Origin: Caecitellus pseudoparvulus
Taxonomy: Eukaryota > Bigyra: Bicosoecida
Assembly: GCA_965644315.1 (NCBI GenBank)
Contig: CBFFRQ010000078.1
Span: 62,001 to 126,000 of the forward strand
Reading direction: 5' to 3'
DNA: 64,000 nt
The notes beneath the pieces were generated by a model. It did not search any database. It had not been told where the DNA came from and worked only from the letters and a program-made list of their open reading frames with translations. Below are positions 46,074-56,642 of the stretch, piece by piece. The stretch's first letter is position 1; each line of letters opens with the position of its first letter. The position numbers and the translations under genes are program-made.

Positions 46074-46953
46074 TCACGAGCGCAGGAGCTTCTGCATCTT
46101 TGCGCGCTGGACAACGTCCTCGTCGAACTTGATGACGAACACTGTGCGCTGCCCCGAGATGTGCGAGCCCCCTTCCACGGTGTGAGCTGCCACTTCAGCG
46201 GGCTGCAGGAGGCAGCACGGTGACAGGCGTGCTTCTGCGCGAGTGTGCGGCAGCGCTGCGCGGGAGCGGGCACTCACGAAGGCCATGGCGTCCAGCATGC
46301 CCCGTATGATGCCCGCGACGAAGGCGCCGCAATTCAAACCGCCATGGTCTGCCGGCACGGAGATGGCCCTGTTCGTGAGGGGGTCATCGTCGTACAGCAT
46401 GACTGCGCCAGGGGGGGGAGCAGGGCCGCAGGGGTGGAAGGTGCTCCGCAGGCAACACGCCACAGCAGCACTTGCACTGGTTATCATGCTCCGTGCTGGC
46501 TTGCAGGCCATCTGCAGGCCGGTCGAAGAGCTGAGGCCAGGCAGTGTCGGACAGGAATTGCAGCACCTTGGTCATGTCCACCTCGCGTTTCTTGGGGCGG
46601 GTGCGGAGCCAAATTGGCTCAAGCACGCGCTGCCCAACGTCATGACCGAGACACTCCAGTCTGCAAATATGGCAAGGGCGCGCGTAAGGGTGTGTGCGGC
46701 TTGGCCATGTGCCGGGCGTGGTGGCCCCAATTCCGCAGGTCCACACGCACTTGCGCTCCAGGTCGTCGAGAGATTCGATGGAGTTCTGAAAGTACGCCAC
46801 GACCTCACAGAACAGTGCCGCAAAGGTGGCGGCCGGCACGCGTCCTCTGCCATCACCCAAGGGTGCCGCTGTGAGGGCATCTCCTGCCACCCTGTCACTG
46901 GCCGTGATGACAGCGTCGGCGCCGGAGCCAGAGCTGGCTGGCAGAGCTGCCAT
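46074..46953 (-). CDS. TRAPPC5: TRAPP complex subunit 5 (Trs31/Bet3 family)
   Basis: TRAPPC5 is a core subunit of the TRAPP Rab-activating complexes at the Golgi. Exons: 46953-46751, 46660-46464, 46402-46278 and 46202-46074; donors GTGCGT, GTGGCG and GTGAGT; 217 residues. ATFAALFCEVVAYFQNSIES, LECLGHDVGQRVLEPIWLR, KVLQFLSDTAWPQLFDRPAD, DDDPLTNRAISVPADHGGLN, CGAFVAGIIRGMLDAMAF and HTVEGG..TVFVIKFDEDVVQ follow the family along its full length. The second intron's donor is chosen because only GTGGCG keeps the phase. It ends 5 bp from the convergent kelch-BTB stop. Confidence 0.92.
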
Positions 46954-47204
46954 GGGGAAGTTGTGGGTGAGCGCGAAGCTAGGCAGGCTTCCTTGTGCCG
47001 TCGCGAGAACTCTCGCGCCTCATGTTGAGTGGTGTTGTGTTTGCCTGGGGCGGACAAGGGTGGCCATCCGCCCAGGCAGGCCAAGTGCAGTGCACTTGGG
47101 CCGTCAAGATCCTCCCCGTGGCATATTTCCAACCACACAGTTCCCCGGCACAACTCCTTGTTGTGCACCTGTTGTGGCTGTAGCCCTCAAAAGGAGCTGC
47201 CGCC
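46954..47204. promoter_or_regulatory. Divergent promoter TRAPPC5 / P-type ATPase
   Basis: This 251-bp spacer between opposite starts must serve both genes. No TATA box or named motif is recognised. The ATPase, whose codon use suggests very high expression, should have a strong promoter here. Confidence 0.4.
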
Positions 47205-50200
47205 ATGGCCACCCCCAAGGAGCCCCTCGCGGGCGAAGACGCCGTCAGTGAGTCGGTGTTGAACTGCGGAGCTGTGGCCAGGGCGGAAATGGCGTGCACC
47301 ACGCCCGCTGCTCCTGCCCGCCCTGCACTTGAACGCGCCGTGCTCCCCCCCTTGCAGAGCTCTCCCCAGAGGAGGCCAAGAAGAAGGCCGCCCAGGAGAA
47401 GCTCGCCCAGTCCGAGTACACCTTGAAGGTGGGCTACACCAAGGATGATGGCAGCTTTGGCGAGGACCACCTCCCCAACCTCTCCGTCTCCGAGACGGAG
47501 CGGTACTACGCCGACAAGCTGCAGGCCAAGGCCGTGAAGTTTGCACCTGCTGAGAGTGCCGAGGCTGCCCGCAGCTGGCAGTACGACATCAACGCGGACA
47601 ACGTACGTGTCGTGGAGGTGCTCGGTGTTTTTCCGCTGCCTGCCCCAACCATTCCTGGCCGGGCTGGGCTTCCCGCACGGCGTGCTGTGCAGCGGCTCGC
47701 GGCGACGCACATGCCGTGTTCCTTGCATGTGCCCTGTGTGCCCTTGTTTGCGGCGGCCGTGGCGTGGCTGGTGCACTAGCGGCCCTGTCTCACCGCCTTG
47801 CACCCACGCTTCGCTTGCAGGTGATCCCTTACAGCGTCCGCATGGCTCTGCTTGTGGACGACGAGGGCAACGAGAAGCTCAACCGACTGACGCCAGCCGC
47901 GCAAAAGCCTGAATGGCAGAAGTTCCTGGAGGAGCTGACCGGCTTCTTCGCCCTGCTCCTGTGGGCTGGTACGTGCAGCGAATGGCTGGTGAAAGTGTGA
48001 AACGCCGGTGGCGCGTGTGGCCTTCAGCGCCGTGCGCATGCCCTTGACCGCCTGCCCAGCACGTGATGTGCCTGCCCTGTCCCTTCCTCATGTGCCCTGC
48101 GCTTGTTAGAGGTTCTGGGTCTGTGTGGGGCAGGCGCTCCGCGCCCTTGAGTGCAGTGGCGTGTGCGGACGCAGCCGTCACCCAACGCTTCGCCCTGCCG
48201 CCCGACCGCCACGGCACGCCACGCTCCCCCCACCCTGCACAGGTTCCATTCTCTGCTTCATCGGGTATGGTGCGTGCCTCACGCCGGGCGCCTGGCGTGC
48301 GTGCGTCACCCACCGCTGCCCAGCTTCAATGTGCGCTGGCTCCATTTCCGCACAGGTCTCCGTGGCGACAACGACAACCTGTACCTGGGCATCGTGCTGG
48401 CCTTCGTCGTGCTGGTGACGGGCATCTTCACGTACCTGCAGAACGCCAAGTCTGCAAACCTGATGGCCAAGTTTGCGAAGCTGCTGTCGGCTTCCATCCG
48501 CGTCAAGACTGACTACTCCTTCACCCGCCGCGACAAGGACGACCGCTCCTCCCCCATGGAGTGGATCCAGGATGCCGGCATGGACTTCAACCCCCTGTAC
48601 CTGACGGAGGGCGACGTCGTCATGCTCAAGTCTGGCGACCTGGTCCCCGCTGACGTCCGCGTGCTGACTGCGGAGGACTTCAAGGTGAACAACTCCGCCC
48701 TGACGGGTGAGCCCGACGCCCTGGAGCGCGTGCCGGAGAACAAGCACCACAAGAAGCAGGACGACAAGGAGGCGACCAACATGGCCTTCTTCGGGACGGA
48801 GGTGAAGAACGGCACGTGCACCGCCGTCGTCGTGCGCACGGGCGACGACACCTTCATCGGCAAGATCGCGCAGCTGACGGAGGGCACCGACACGGACGAG
48901 ACGCCCATCGGCAAGGAGATCCACCACTTCATCAAGATCGTCTCCGCCGTCGCCATCTTCCTGGGCGTCACCTTCTTCATCATCGGCCTGGCCCTGGGCA
49001 CGGACATCATCACCAACCTCGTCTTCATGATCGGCATCATCGTCGCCAACGTGCCCGAGGGCCTGCTGGCCACCGTGACGGTGTGCCTCACCCTCACCTC
49101 CCAGTCCATGAGCGAGAAGAACGTGCTGGTGAAGAACCTGGAGGGCGTCGAGACACTCGGCTCCACCACCGCCATCTGCTCTGACAAGACCGGCACCCTG
49201 ACCCAGAACAAGATGACCTTCGCCGAGCTGCTGTTCGACAAGGCCATCTTCCGCACTGAGTTCGTGGCGCCCCCTGACGCCGCCGCCATCGCCTCCGGCG
49301 CCAAGAAGTACCCCGACTTCGACCACGAGGGCAGCACCTTCAAGCTGTTCCACGACGCCATGTGCCTGAACACCACCGCCTCCTTCAAGCCCGGCTCCAT
49401 GTTCGAGCGGGACAACGTGGACCGCAAGGTCAAGCACTTCCTGCCTTTCTACTCCCGCTCCTCCCACGCCGAGTCCGACGTGCCCGTCGTGCAGTGGCAC
49501 ACGCAGGGTGACGCGTCCGAGAGCTCCATCATCAAGTTCGCGCAGTACATGTACCCCGGCCTGTACACGCCCGGCAACATGCCCCTGTCCCACGAGGGCA
49601 TCACGACGCTGTTCGACGGCGACAAGATGCTGGAGCACCGTGCCAACTTCCCCCAGGCTCCCGGCGGCCAGATCCCCTTCAACTCCGCCAACAAGTACCA
49701 CGTGAAGATCACCAAGAACGAGGGCAACGCGGAGTTCCCGTACACCGTCTGGATGAAGGGCGCCCCCGAGCGCATCATGACCCGCTGCGACCACTTCGTG
49801 CACAAGGGCGCTGCCGTGCCCATGACCGACGCCGACCGGTCCGAGATCGACGCGCTGCAGCTGGAGCTGATGCAGCAGGGCCGCCGTGTGCTGGCCTTCG
49901 CCAAGTACGACATCCCCGCCGACATGGTGCTGCCTGAGGAGTATCAGGTGGAGAAGAGCATCAAGGAGCCCAAGCTGGGCGCCGACGGCGAGCCGGAGCT
50001 GAAGAAGGGCGAGGTGCAGATGCAGAGCGTGCGCCGGCGCTGCCCCTTCAACCTGGACCTGGCTGTGCGCAACGTGCCGCTGGGCGACCCCGCCGAGGCC
50101 GACGACGGCACTGGCCGCGACCAGCTCATCGCCAAGTGGAAGGAGAGCCACGTCGTGGAGGGCTCCGCCGCTGCCGGCTCCGACGACGTGACGGTGCTGT

Positions 50201-52386
50201 CCCAGGCCGAGTACGACGCGCAGGTGAAGGCCATGGAGAACTCCAAGATCAAGCTCACGCTCATCGGCATGTCCGCACTGATCGACCCCCCCCGCCCCTC
50301 TGTCCCCGAGGCCGTCCTGGACTGCCAGCGTGCCGGCGTCCGCGTCGTCATGGTGACGGGCGACCACCCCCAGACCGCTGCCGCCATCGCCAAGATGGTG
50401 AACATCTTCTCCGGACCCTTCAAGACCATCGGCCCCGTCAAGGACGGCGTGGACCCGCTGGAGACCGACGCCCAGGGCAACGATGTGCGTGCCGTGCGCT
50501 CCATCGTCGTGCCAGGCTGGGAGCTGAACGTGGACACACCTGATGAGAAGTGGGCGTACATCTTCGCCCACGACGAGATCGTCTTCGCCCGCACGTCCCC
50601 TCAGCAGAAGCTGCAGATCGTCAAGCGCTTCCAGGACATGGAGTCTGAGATCGTCGCCGTGACGGGCGACGGCGTGAACGACGCGCCAGCCCTCAAGGCC
50701 GCCGACATCGGCGTGGCCATGGGCATCGCCGGCACGGAGGTGTCCAAGGGCGCCGCTGACATGATCCTCATGGACGACAACTTCGCCTCCATCGTGCGCG
50801 GCGTGCGTGAGGGCCGCCTCATCTTCGACAACCTCAAGAAGTCCATCGCCTACACCCTGTCCTCCAACATCCCCGAGATCGCGCCCTTCCTCGTCTTCAT
50901 CACCGTGCAGACGCCCCTGCCCCTCTCCACCGTCCTCATCCTCGCCATTGACCTGGGCACAGACATGGTGCCCGCCATCTCCATGGCCTGGGAGAGCCCC
51001 GAAGCCGACATCATGCGCCGCCCCGCCCGTGACGCCGCCGTGGACCGCCTCGTCACCAAGAAACTCGTCTCCTTCGCATACCTGCAGATCGGCATCATCC
51101 AGGCCGTGGCAGGCTTCTTCACCTGGATCGTCGTCCTGAACGACTACGGCTACCCGCCCCACATCCTGCCTGGCCTCGGCTCCTTCGACAACTGGGGCAA
51201 GCAGGTGCTCTTCTGCAAGACCGAGGGCGGCGACTTCTGGAAGGTGGCTGCCGACGGCAGCGCGTCCAAGGCCGACGCTGGCTCCTTCAACTCGAACTGG
51301 GAGGCCATGCAGGCGGGCTACGTCTTCTGGGACGCCTCCGACAACGGCGAGATCAAGGACTGCTTCCACCCCGCCAAGAACTTCCAGGGCTCCGACTCCA
51401 AGCCCAGCGGCTTCAACAACCTGGACGGCTCCACCTGGGGCACGTACACGGAGGACAACATGGTCACGACGCTGAACTCCCACCTGGCTGCCAAGGCTGC
51501 CGGGTACACGCCCTTCATGCCCTGGCGCGCCGCCGAGAGCGAGTTCTGGGACACCCGGTGGATGCAGTGGGACTACTCCGAGGCGCGTGACGCCGATGGT
51601 GTGGACATCCCGGGCGCTGGCAAGGACACCGACCCCGTCCTGCTCTTCGCCGCTGACCAGCCTGGCTTCTGGGTGGTGGCCTCTGGCGCCGAGACGGTGT
51701 CCAGCGACCCCCAGGGTGACTCCGTGGCGGTGAACTCCCTGGAGGACGTCACCGGCTCCGCCTCCTTCCTCACCACCGACAACACCTTCTCCAACGTGAC
51801 CACCGGCACTAACATCCGCACCGTGGCCCTCAGCAACTCCAAGAACGCCGTCAAGGCCGCCACGTTCGTGCAGGCCCCCCCCGGCACCTGCATTGACTTC
51901 TTCGGCGAGGAGGTGGCCTGCCCCACCACCGCCTCGGAGTCCACCGTCGCGTACCTGAAGACGGACGCCGACGGCACCGTGCGCCTGAACGTCGCCTCCC
52001 GCATGATGCAGAAGGAGACGCTGCACCACGGCCAGTGCGCTTACTTCATCTCCATCATCATCGTGCAGTGGGCGGACCTGCTCATCTGCAAGACCCGCTG
52101 GCTGTCCATCTACCACCAGGGCATGGTGAACCCCGCCATGAACTTCGGCCTGCTGTTCGAGACCATCCTGGGCGCCTTCCTGTGCTACGTGCCCGGCATC
52201 GACCTGGCCCTGGGCACACGCCCCATCCGCCTCCTGCACTGGGTCCCCGCCATCCCCTTCTCCATCGTCATCTTCATGTACGATGAGGTGCGCAAGTTCA
52301 TCATGCGCTCCACCAGCTCCCAGAAGAAGCAGGGCAAGCAGGTCATCATGGACTACGGCTGGCTGGCCCGCAACACGTACTATTGA
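47205..52386 (+). CDS. Type IIC P-type ATPase (Na+/K+- or Na+-ATPase alpha type) with giant M7-M8 loop
   Basis: Plasma-membrane cation pump. Exons: 47205-47247, 47358-47602, 47821-47968, 48243-48269 and 48356-52386; donors GTGAGT, GTACGT, GTACGT and GTGCGT; 1,497 residues against about 1,020 for animal alpha subunits. Motifs: NSALTGEP, IIVANVPEGLLATVTVCLTL (M4), CSDKTGTLTQNKM (phosphorylated Asp about 431), MKGAPERI, DPPRPSVPEAV, TGDHPQTAAAIAKMV, TGDGVNDAPALKAADIGVAM, SIAYTLSSNIPEIAPFLVF (M5) and AIDLGTDMVPAISMAWESPE (M6). M4-M6 match Na/K- and H/K-ATPases rather than PMA H+-ATPases. Between M7 (51070-51141) and M8 (52036-52095) lies an about 298-residue extracellular segment (residues about 1084-1381) instead of about 40. 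Codons end almost only in C or G, unlike the neighbours, suggesting heavy expression. The tail ends YGWLARNTYY. Confidence 0.95.
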
Positions 52387-52571
52387 GCCCGCACACAGTG
52401 CGCCTTGCAATGCACCAGCCTAGGCAGACGGGGCAACGCACTCCCTCCCCGCAGTGGCGACGCGCACACAAAACGACACGCCGACAATACACGTAGCGGG
52501 ATCCCTGCCAGCCTGGGCGCGTCGTGCTTCCGGACGGCGGCTGGCGCGAGCTCAACGGCGCACTGTGCCCC

Positions 52572-52580
52572 TGCGGAAAT
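52572..52580 (+). promoter_or_regulatory. TGCGGAAAT motif 25 bp upstream of BUB3
   Basis: This is one of about ten exact copies of this 9-mer in the window, here immediately before a start codon. Promoter or initiator function is inferred from position and enrichment only. Confidence 0.35.
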
Positions 52581-52605
52581 TGAGGTCTGCCCACCACGCT
52601 CGGCC

Positions 52606-53752
52606 ATGGCGGCCAGCGGCGCCAGCAGTGCCCAAGTGGAGATCCAGGACCGGCCACGGGATGGCATTTCCAGCGTCTGCTTCGCCCCCGACTCCAACAA
52701 TGTCTTGGTGTCTTCCTGGGACCAGGTGCGAACAGAAAGCGCAGCGCAGGTCAACACGCCGCCGAACAGTGCCGCGACACACCTGCCGTGCCCCCGTCGC
52801 CCCGCGTCCATCACAGAGCGTGCGCGTGTACAACGAGGACGGCTCGGAGGTGAAGGCCTGTTTCAACCACTCTGGCGCAGTGCTGGACGCCGCTTTCGGC
52901 GCCGACGGCAAGACAGTGTTCAGTGGCGGCTTGGAGCGCCTTGTGCGCAGGTGGGACGTGGCGGCCGGCGAGGCAGCGGCAGGGGACGCCCTGGGCGAGC
53001 ACAGCAAAGCCATCAAGGCAGTGGAGTACATGCCGTCCCTGGGCGTCGTGGCGACGGGGTCGTGGGACAGCACTGTGGCGACGTGGGACGCCAGGGCTGC
53101 GCCGGGCAGCGGCGCCCGAGCCAGCACTATCTCCGCACCTGAACGGGTGTACTCCATGCACACCTCCTCGGCCACTGGCGCGCCGCTGCTGGCGGCAGCC
53201 TGCGCCAAGCAGCAGCTGGCTGTGTGGGACCTGCGCAACCCGGAGAAGCCCCTGCTCGCGACGCAGGTAAGCGCGTTGAAGCACATGCTGCGCTGCGTGG
53301 CGTTCTGGGCCGATGGCGCTGGCGTTGCTGTGGGGTCCATCGAAGGGCGAGTGGCCATGGAGCCGCTGCCTGGGCGGGACACGCCTGGGGGGGCAGGGCG
53401 CTCCAAGCGCTTCTCCTTCAAGTGCCACCGCAAGAAGATGCCCAGCCGCGTGGACGTGGTGTACCCTGTGAACGCCCTGGCGTTTCACCCCGTGCACGGC
53501 ACCTTCGCAACGGGCGGCGGCGACGGCGCCGTCGTCACTTGGGACGCCACTGCACGGAAGAAAGTGCACGCCTTCCCCACCTACGCTACCTCCATCTCTG
53601 CTCTCGCCTTCTCCGGCGACGGGCAGCGCCTGGCAGTGGCGGTGTCGTATGACCACAGTGCGGGCACTGGTCCCGAGGGCACTGTGCCGCCCGACACGCT
53701 GTTCATCCGCCACATGGCGGCGGGGGAAGTGGAGCCCAAGGCCAAGAAGTGA
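52606..53752 (+). CDS. BUB3: BUB3 mitotic checkpoint WD40 protein
   Basis: BUB3 carries BUB1/BUBR1-type proteins to phosphorylated kinetochore KNL1. Exon 1 is 52606-52725 (donor GTGCGA), intron 52726-52816 and exon 2 is 52817-53752; 351 residues. RPRDGISSVCFAPDSNNVLV and SSWDQSVRVYNEDGSE open blade 1. GAVLDAAFGADGKTVFSGGL, VEYMPSLGVVATGSWDSTVA, VWDLRNPEKPLLATQ, GSIEGRVAMEPL, KCHRKKMP-like FKCHRKK, YPVNALAFHPVHGTFATGGG and TSISALAFSGDGQRLAVA follow the BUB3 order exactly. The end, FIRHMAAGEVEPKAKK, is close to the family tail. RAE1 is the related alternative, but SSIEGRVA-like and YPVNALAFHP fit BUB3 better. Confidence 0.9.
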
Positions 53753-54061
53753 ATGTTTGCGTGAAGCTGGGCGTGTGGGTGCGCCGGTGGGGTGGGCGGT
53801 GCGGCTCCGGGTCTGTCGCCGCTCAAATGCCACACCCGGTGTGCTCCGCACCAATGCATGCTGCACTGTTGCGCCCCCGCCACAACACTAAAACGCGTCC
53901 GCTGTGATGTTGTAATACACTACACCTTGCACCTGAGACGCAGCTGGCGCAGCGCCTGCAGTGCAGGGTCGTCGGACGAGCTGCGTGGTGTGCGCGGGTG
54001 CGGAAATCGCTGCACACACGCACCATCCGTGCACTTCGCGGAAGTGCGCCCCGCACTCACC
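53753..54061. promoter_or_regulatory. Spacer BUB3 / extended Rab, with TGCGGAAAT at 53999-54007
   Basis: The 309-bp gap between two same-strand genes contains an exact TGCGGAAAT 55 bp before the Rab start and an AT-richer patch (TTGTAATACACTACACC) near 53910. Confidence 0.4.
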
Positions 54062-55463
54062 ATGGCCAGGCCAGGGAGACCCAGAAGTGCCGATCCGCCG
54101 GCAGCTGTGCTGTCAGACGCCGACCTCGGCATTCGAGGCCGCAGGCGCAGCCAGAGCTTCTCTGCAGACGACACAGACATGCTGGCTGAGATGGACGCAG
54201 CTGTCGGCAACCCCAGCTCTGCGCCTTCCCTGCCAAAGGCGGCGTCTGGACCTGGCTCCTCCGGGGCAGGGCAGCTGTCTGACCGCACGCTGGCCATCAT
54301 CGGCATGCGGGAACGCGGCAGCGCGGCAGCGGCGGTGGCGGCCGCCTCCTCTCCCAGCCGGCCAGTAACGCAGGCAGATCGTGAGGAGGCGGCCCTGGCA
54401 GAGGAGGAGCGGCGAGCCATGGTGGCCAGTGTCATTCGCAGGCCTGTCATGGCGTCCTCCTCTGGGCGGGACGGCAAGGACTACAGCATGACGGTGAAGA
54501 TACTGTTGCTGGGGGACGCCGGTGCGTGGCCAGTTGCAGGTGCAGTGCACCTGGCCAGCCAGCGGGTGCGCCTTTTCGCACTCTCGCGGGGTTCCACGCT
54601 ACGCTGCCGCCCCCCACTTCGCGCAGGTGTGGGCAAGACCAGCATGATGTTGCGGTATTCCGAGAACACCTTCAGCATCAACATGATGGCGACGGCCGGG
54701 TGCGTTGCTGCAGCGCACCTCTGCGTTGCATGCAGCGGAGCAGCGGAGCAGCGTGGAACGGTCACACCCGCCGGCACGTCACGGCACCCCGCTCCCCCCG
54801 TGGCAACTGCAGAGTAGCATACAAGGCGGAAATGCTGGACATCCAGGGCCAGCGCGTGAAGTGCCAGATGTGGGACACCGCTGGGCAGCAAGACTTCCAC
54901 GTCATCACGCAGGCGTACTACAAGGGCGCCCACGGCATCGTGCTGGTGTACGACGCCAGCGAGCAAGACCAGGCTTCGTTTCACAGTGCGTCGCGCAGTG
55001 TGGGAGGCGCAGCGGCAGGGGAATCGCGGCGGAAGGCGCAGCGAATGCGCAACGCCACGACACGCCCTCACCGCCCTGCGCAGATATGCAGTACTGGATG
55101 GACAACATTTCCAAACATGCCAGTCCCCGCGTGCACAAGGTGCTGGTGGCCAACAAGGTGGACCTGCCGCGTGGCGTCACTGTGGACATTGGCCGGGCAG
55201 CCGGGCAGCACTACGGCATTGACTACTTCGAGTGCTCTGCGAAGTCTGGGCTGAACGTGGAACACGTCTTCCACAGCGTTGCTGCCGCCTGTGTGCGGTC
55301 ACAGCTGGCGCGTGTGGCCAGCAAGGCTGCCAGCCAGGGTGCTGATGCGGCCTCTCCTTCGGCGCCTGGAGCGGCGGCCGCCTCGCCGCCGCCGGAAGTG
55401 ACGGCCAAACAGGTGAAGCACTTGAAAGATGGCAAGGAAAAGAAGCCTTGCACCATCATGTGA
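54062..55463 (+). CDS. Rab-type small GTPase with 150-residue N-terminal extension and CaaX end
   Basis: Exons: 54062-54521, 54627-54699, 54813-54985 and 55084-55463; all donors GTGCGT; 361 residues. Residues 1-145 are Ser/Ala/Arg/Pro-rich with an acidic helix (REEAALAEEERRAM) and no known domain. The GTPase starts at SMTVKILLLGDAGVGKTSMM (P-loop). Switch I reads ATAGVAYK where most Rabs have TIGVDFK. The switch II motif is WDTAGQQD, not [15 protein letters not shown] (G4) and ECSAKSGLNVEHVF (G5) are intact. Overall it resembles the Rab8/Rab1 group. The C-terminus, KKPCTIM, is a CaaX box for a single prenyl group rather than the usual CC/CxC. The catalytic Gln of TAGQ is present, so GTP hydrolysis is likely. 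Specialised function is unknown. Confidence 0.85.
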
Positions 55464-56642
55464 AGGTTTCCCTGCAGAGGCGTGGCTCGGCGCGCCGGCA
55501 GGGCATGGTGCGTTGGGTGCGCTTGGCGTTTCAGCCGAGCTGGCCGCTGGAAGACTGGCCAGGCGGTGTCCGCCTGCCAGCGCCGTGCGCCCGTGAAATG
55601 CAGCGCTTGCCGGAAGGGGGGTATGGAGAAGGGCCTCTGTAGCGTGCTCTGGCATTTGCACGCCGTGATGTGCGAGTTGCGCCGTGAAGTGCGGCACAGT
55701 CGTTGTCCAGCGCGGCGAGGCTTGGTCGCAGTGTCGGCTGTCGCCTTCGTTGTGGGCGGGAGCTTGCTGGGACACGCCACGGCTCCTGCGAGCAGAGGTG
55801 CGACCGCAAACGGCAGGCAGGAATACAAGGAGGGGTGATCTCCGCTGTGCAATTGCTGTGCAACATGTTTGGCGGCGAGGGGGCGGCGTGAGGGCAGGGT
55901 GGCGCAGGCGCAGTGCCACCCTGCGGAAATTGCGCCCAACGAAGGGGTGCCACAAAAACACCCCCTGCGCCGCTGCCAGCCCCCTGCACCGCCTCGGCCT
56001 CGCACCCACTCATCAATTCCCACACAATGCAGCGTGCAGCACTCACAAGTGCAGCCACACCCCACTGCATGCGTCTGAAAACAGGGCACAGGTGCCTCTC
56101 CGGCCTTCACGTGCCAGCAGCACTCAAGTGCAGCTCTGCACCAGGCACTGCCGCGTGACTGGCACCCCCGCCTGTCCTCCGCGGAGCTCCGCCCCACCAA
56201 CGGTGCGTGACGTGTTTCCACAGGGCCCTGCCCCTGTCCACGGCGCTGTGCGGCGCCGTGTGCGCCTTCGTGAGGTGCCTCTGAGCGAAGCCTTTGAATG
56301 TGAGCAGGCACCACCAGCGGGGTGCTCTCACCGTCTGCCGACGGGCTCAACGCCAGCTGCCGGCGCCGGCAGTGGGCATGGGCACGTCTACAGGGTGTGA
56401 ACCAGCCTCTCGCATGTGCTGGCGTGCTTGGCGTGGCTGTCCTGGCGCGGCAGGGGTCGTGGAGGCCGCTTGTCTGGCGCTGCTGCTGACTGCGGAATTG
56501 CGCCGCTGCCGGGTGCATTCCCTGCGCCGGCACGGTCAAGCGCAGGAGGGGGCCACCGTCGGTGCAGTGCGCCCTGGCGCGTTTCATTTTTCACACACAT
56601 GCGTGTCTTCATTTTCACAGGCCGGCGTCTCGCTCACACGCC
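55464..56642. other. 1.2-kb spacer with a possible small gene
   Basis: TGCGGAAAT lies at 55922-55930. About 100 bp later an ATG at 56028 opens MQRAALTSAATPHCMRLKTG, presequence-like, followed by a GTGCCT. Further on, after TTTCCACAG at about 56222, a frame encodes VRRRVRLREVPLSEAFECEQ and stops at 56400. Their connection cannot be established by eye. GCGTTTC copies lie near 55527 and 56579. Otherwise nothing convincing is seen. Confidence 0.3.

Noticed and set aside
48178-52410. 1,410-codon open frame antisense to the P-type ATPase
   Set aside because: It mirrors the exon exactly, is dominated by H, V, G, D, Q and L from the complement of GC-ending codons, and has no domain. It is a by-product of codon bias.
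53269-53280. GTAAGC inside BUB3 exon 2 as an intron donor
   Set aside because: The frame continues without break through VSALKHMLRCVAFW, which aligns with the BUB3 family, so no intron is needed.
55223-56587. 454-residue minus-strand open frame downstream of the extended Rab
   Set aside because: It overlaps the last Rab exon in antisense, is Cys/Arg/His-rich and has no domain features. It is a shadow frame.
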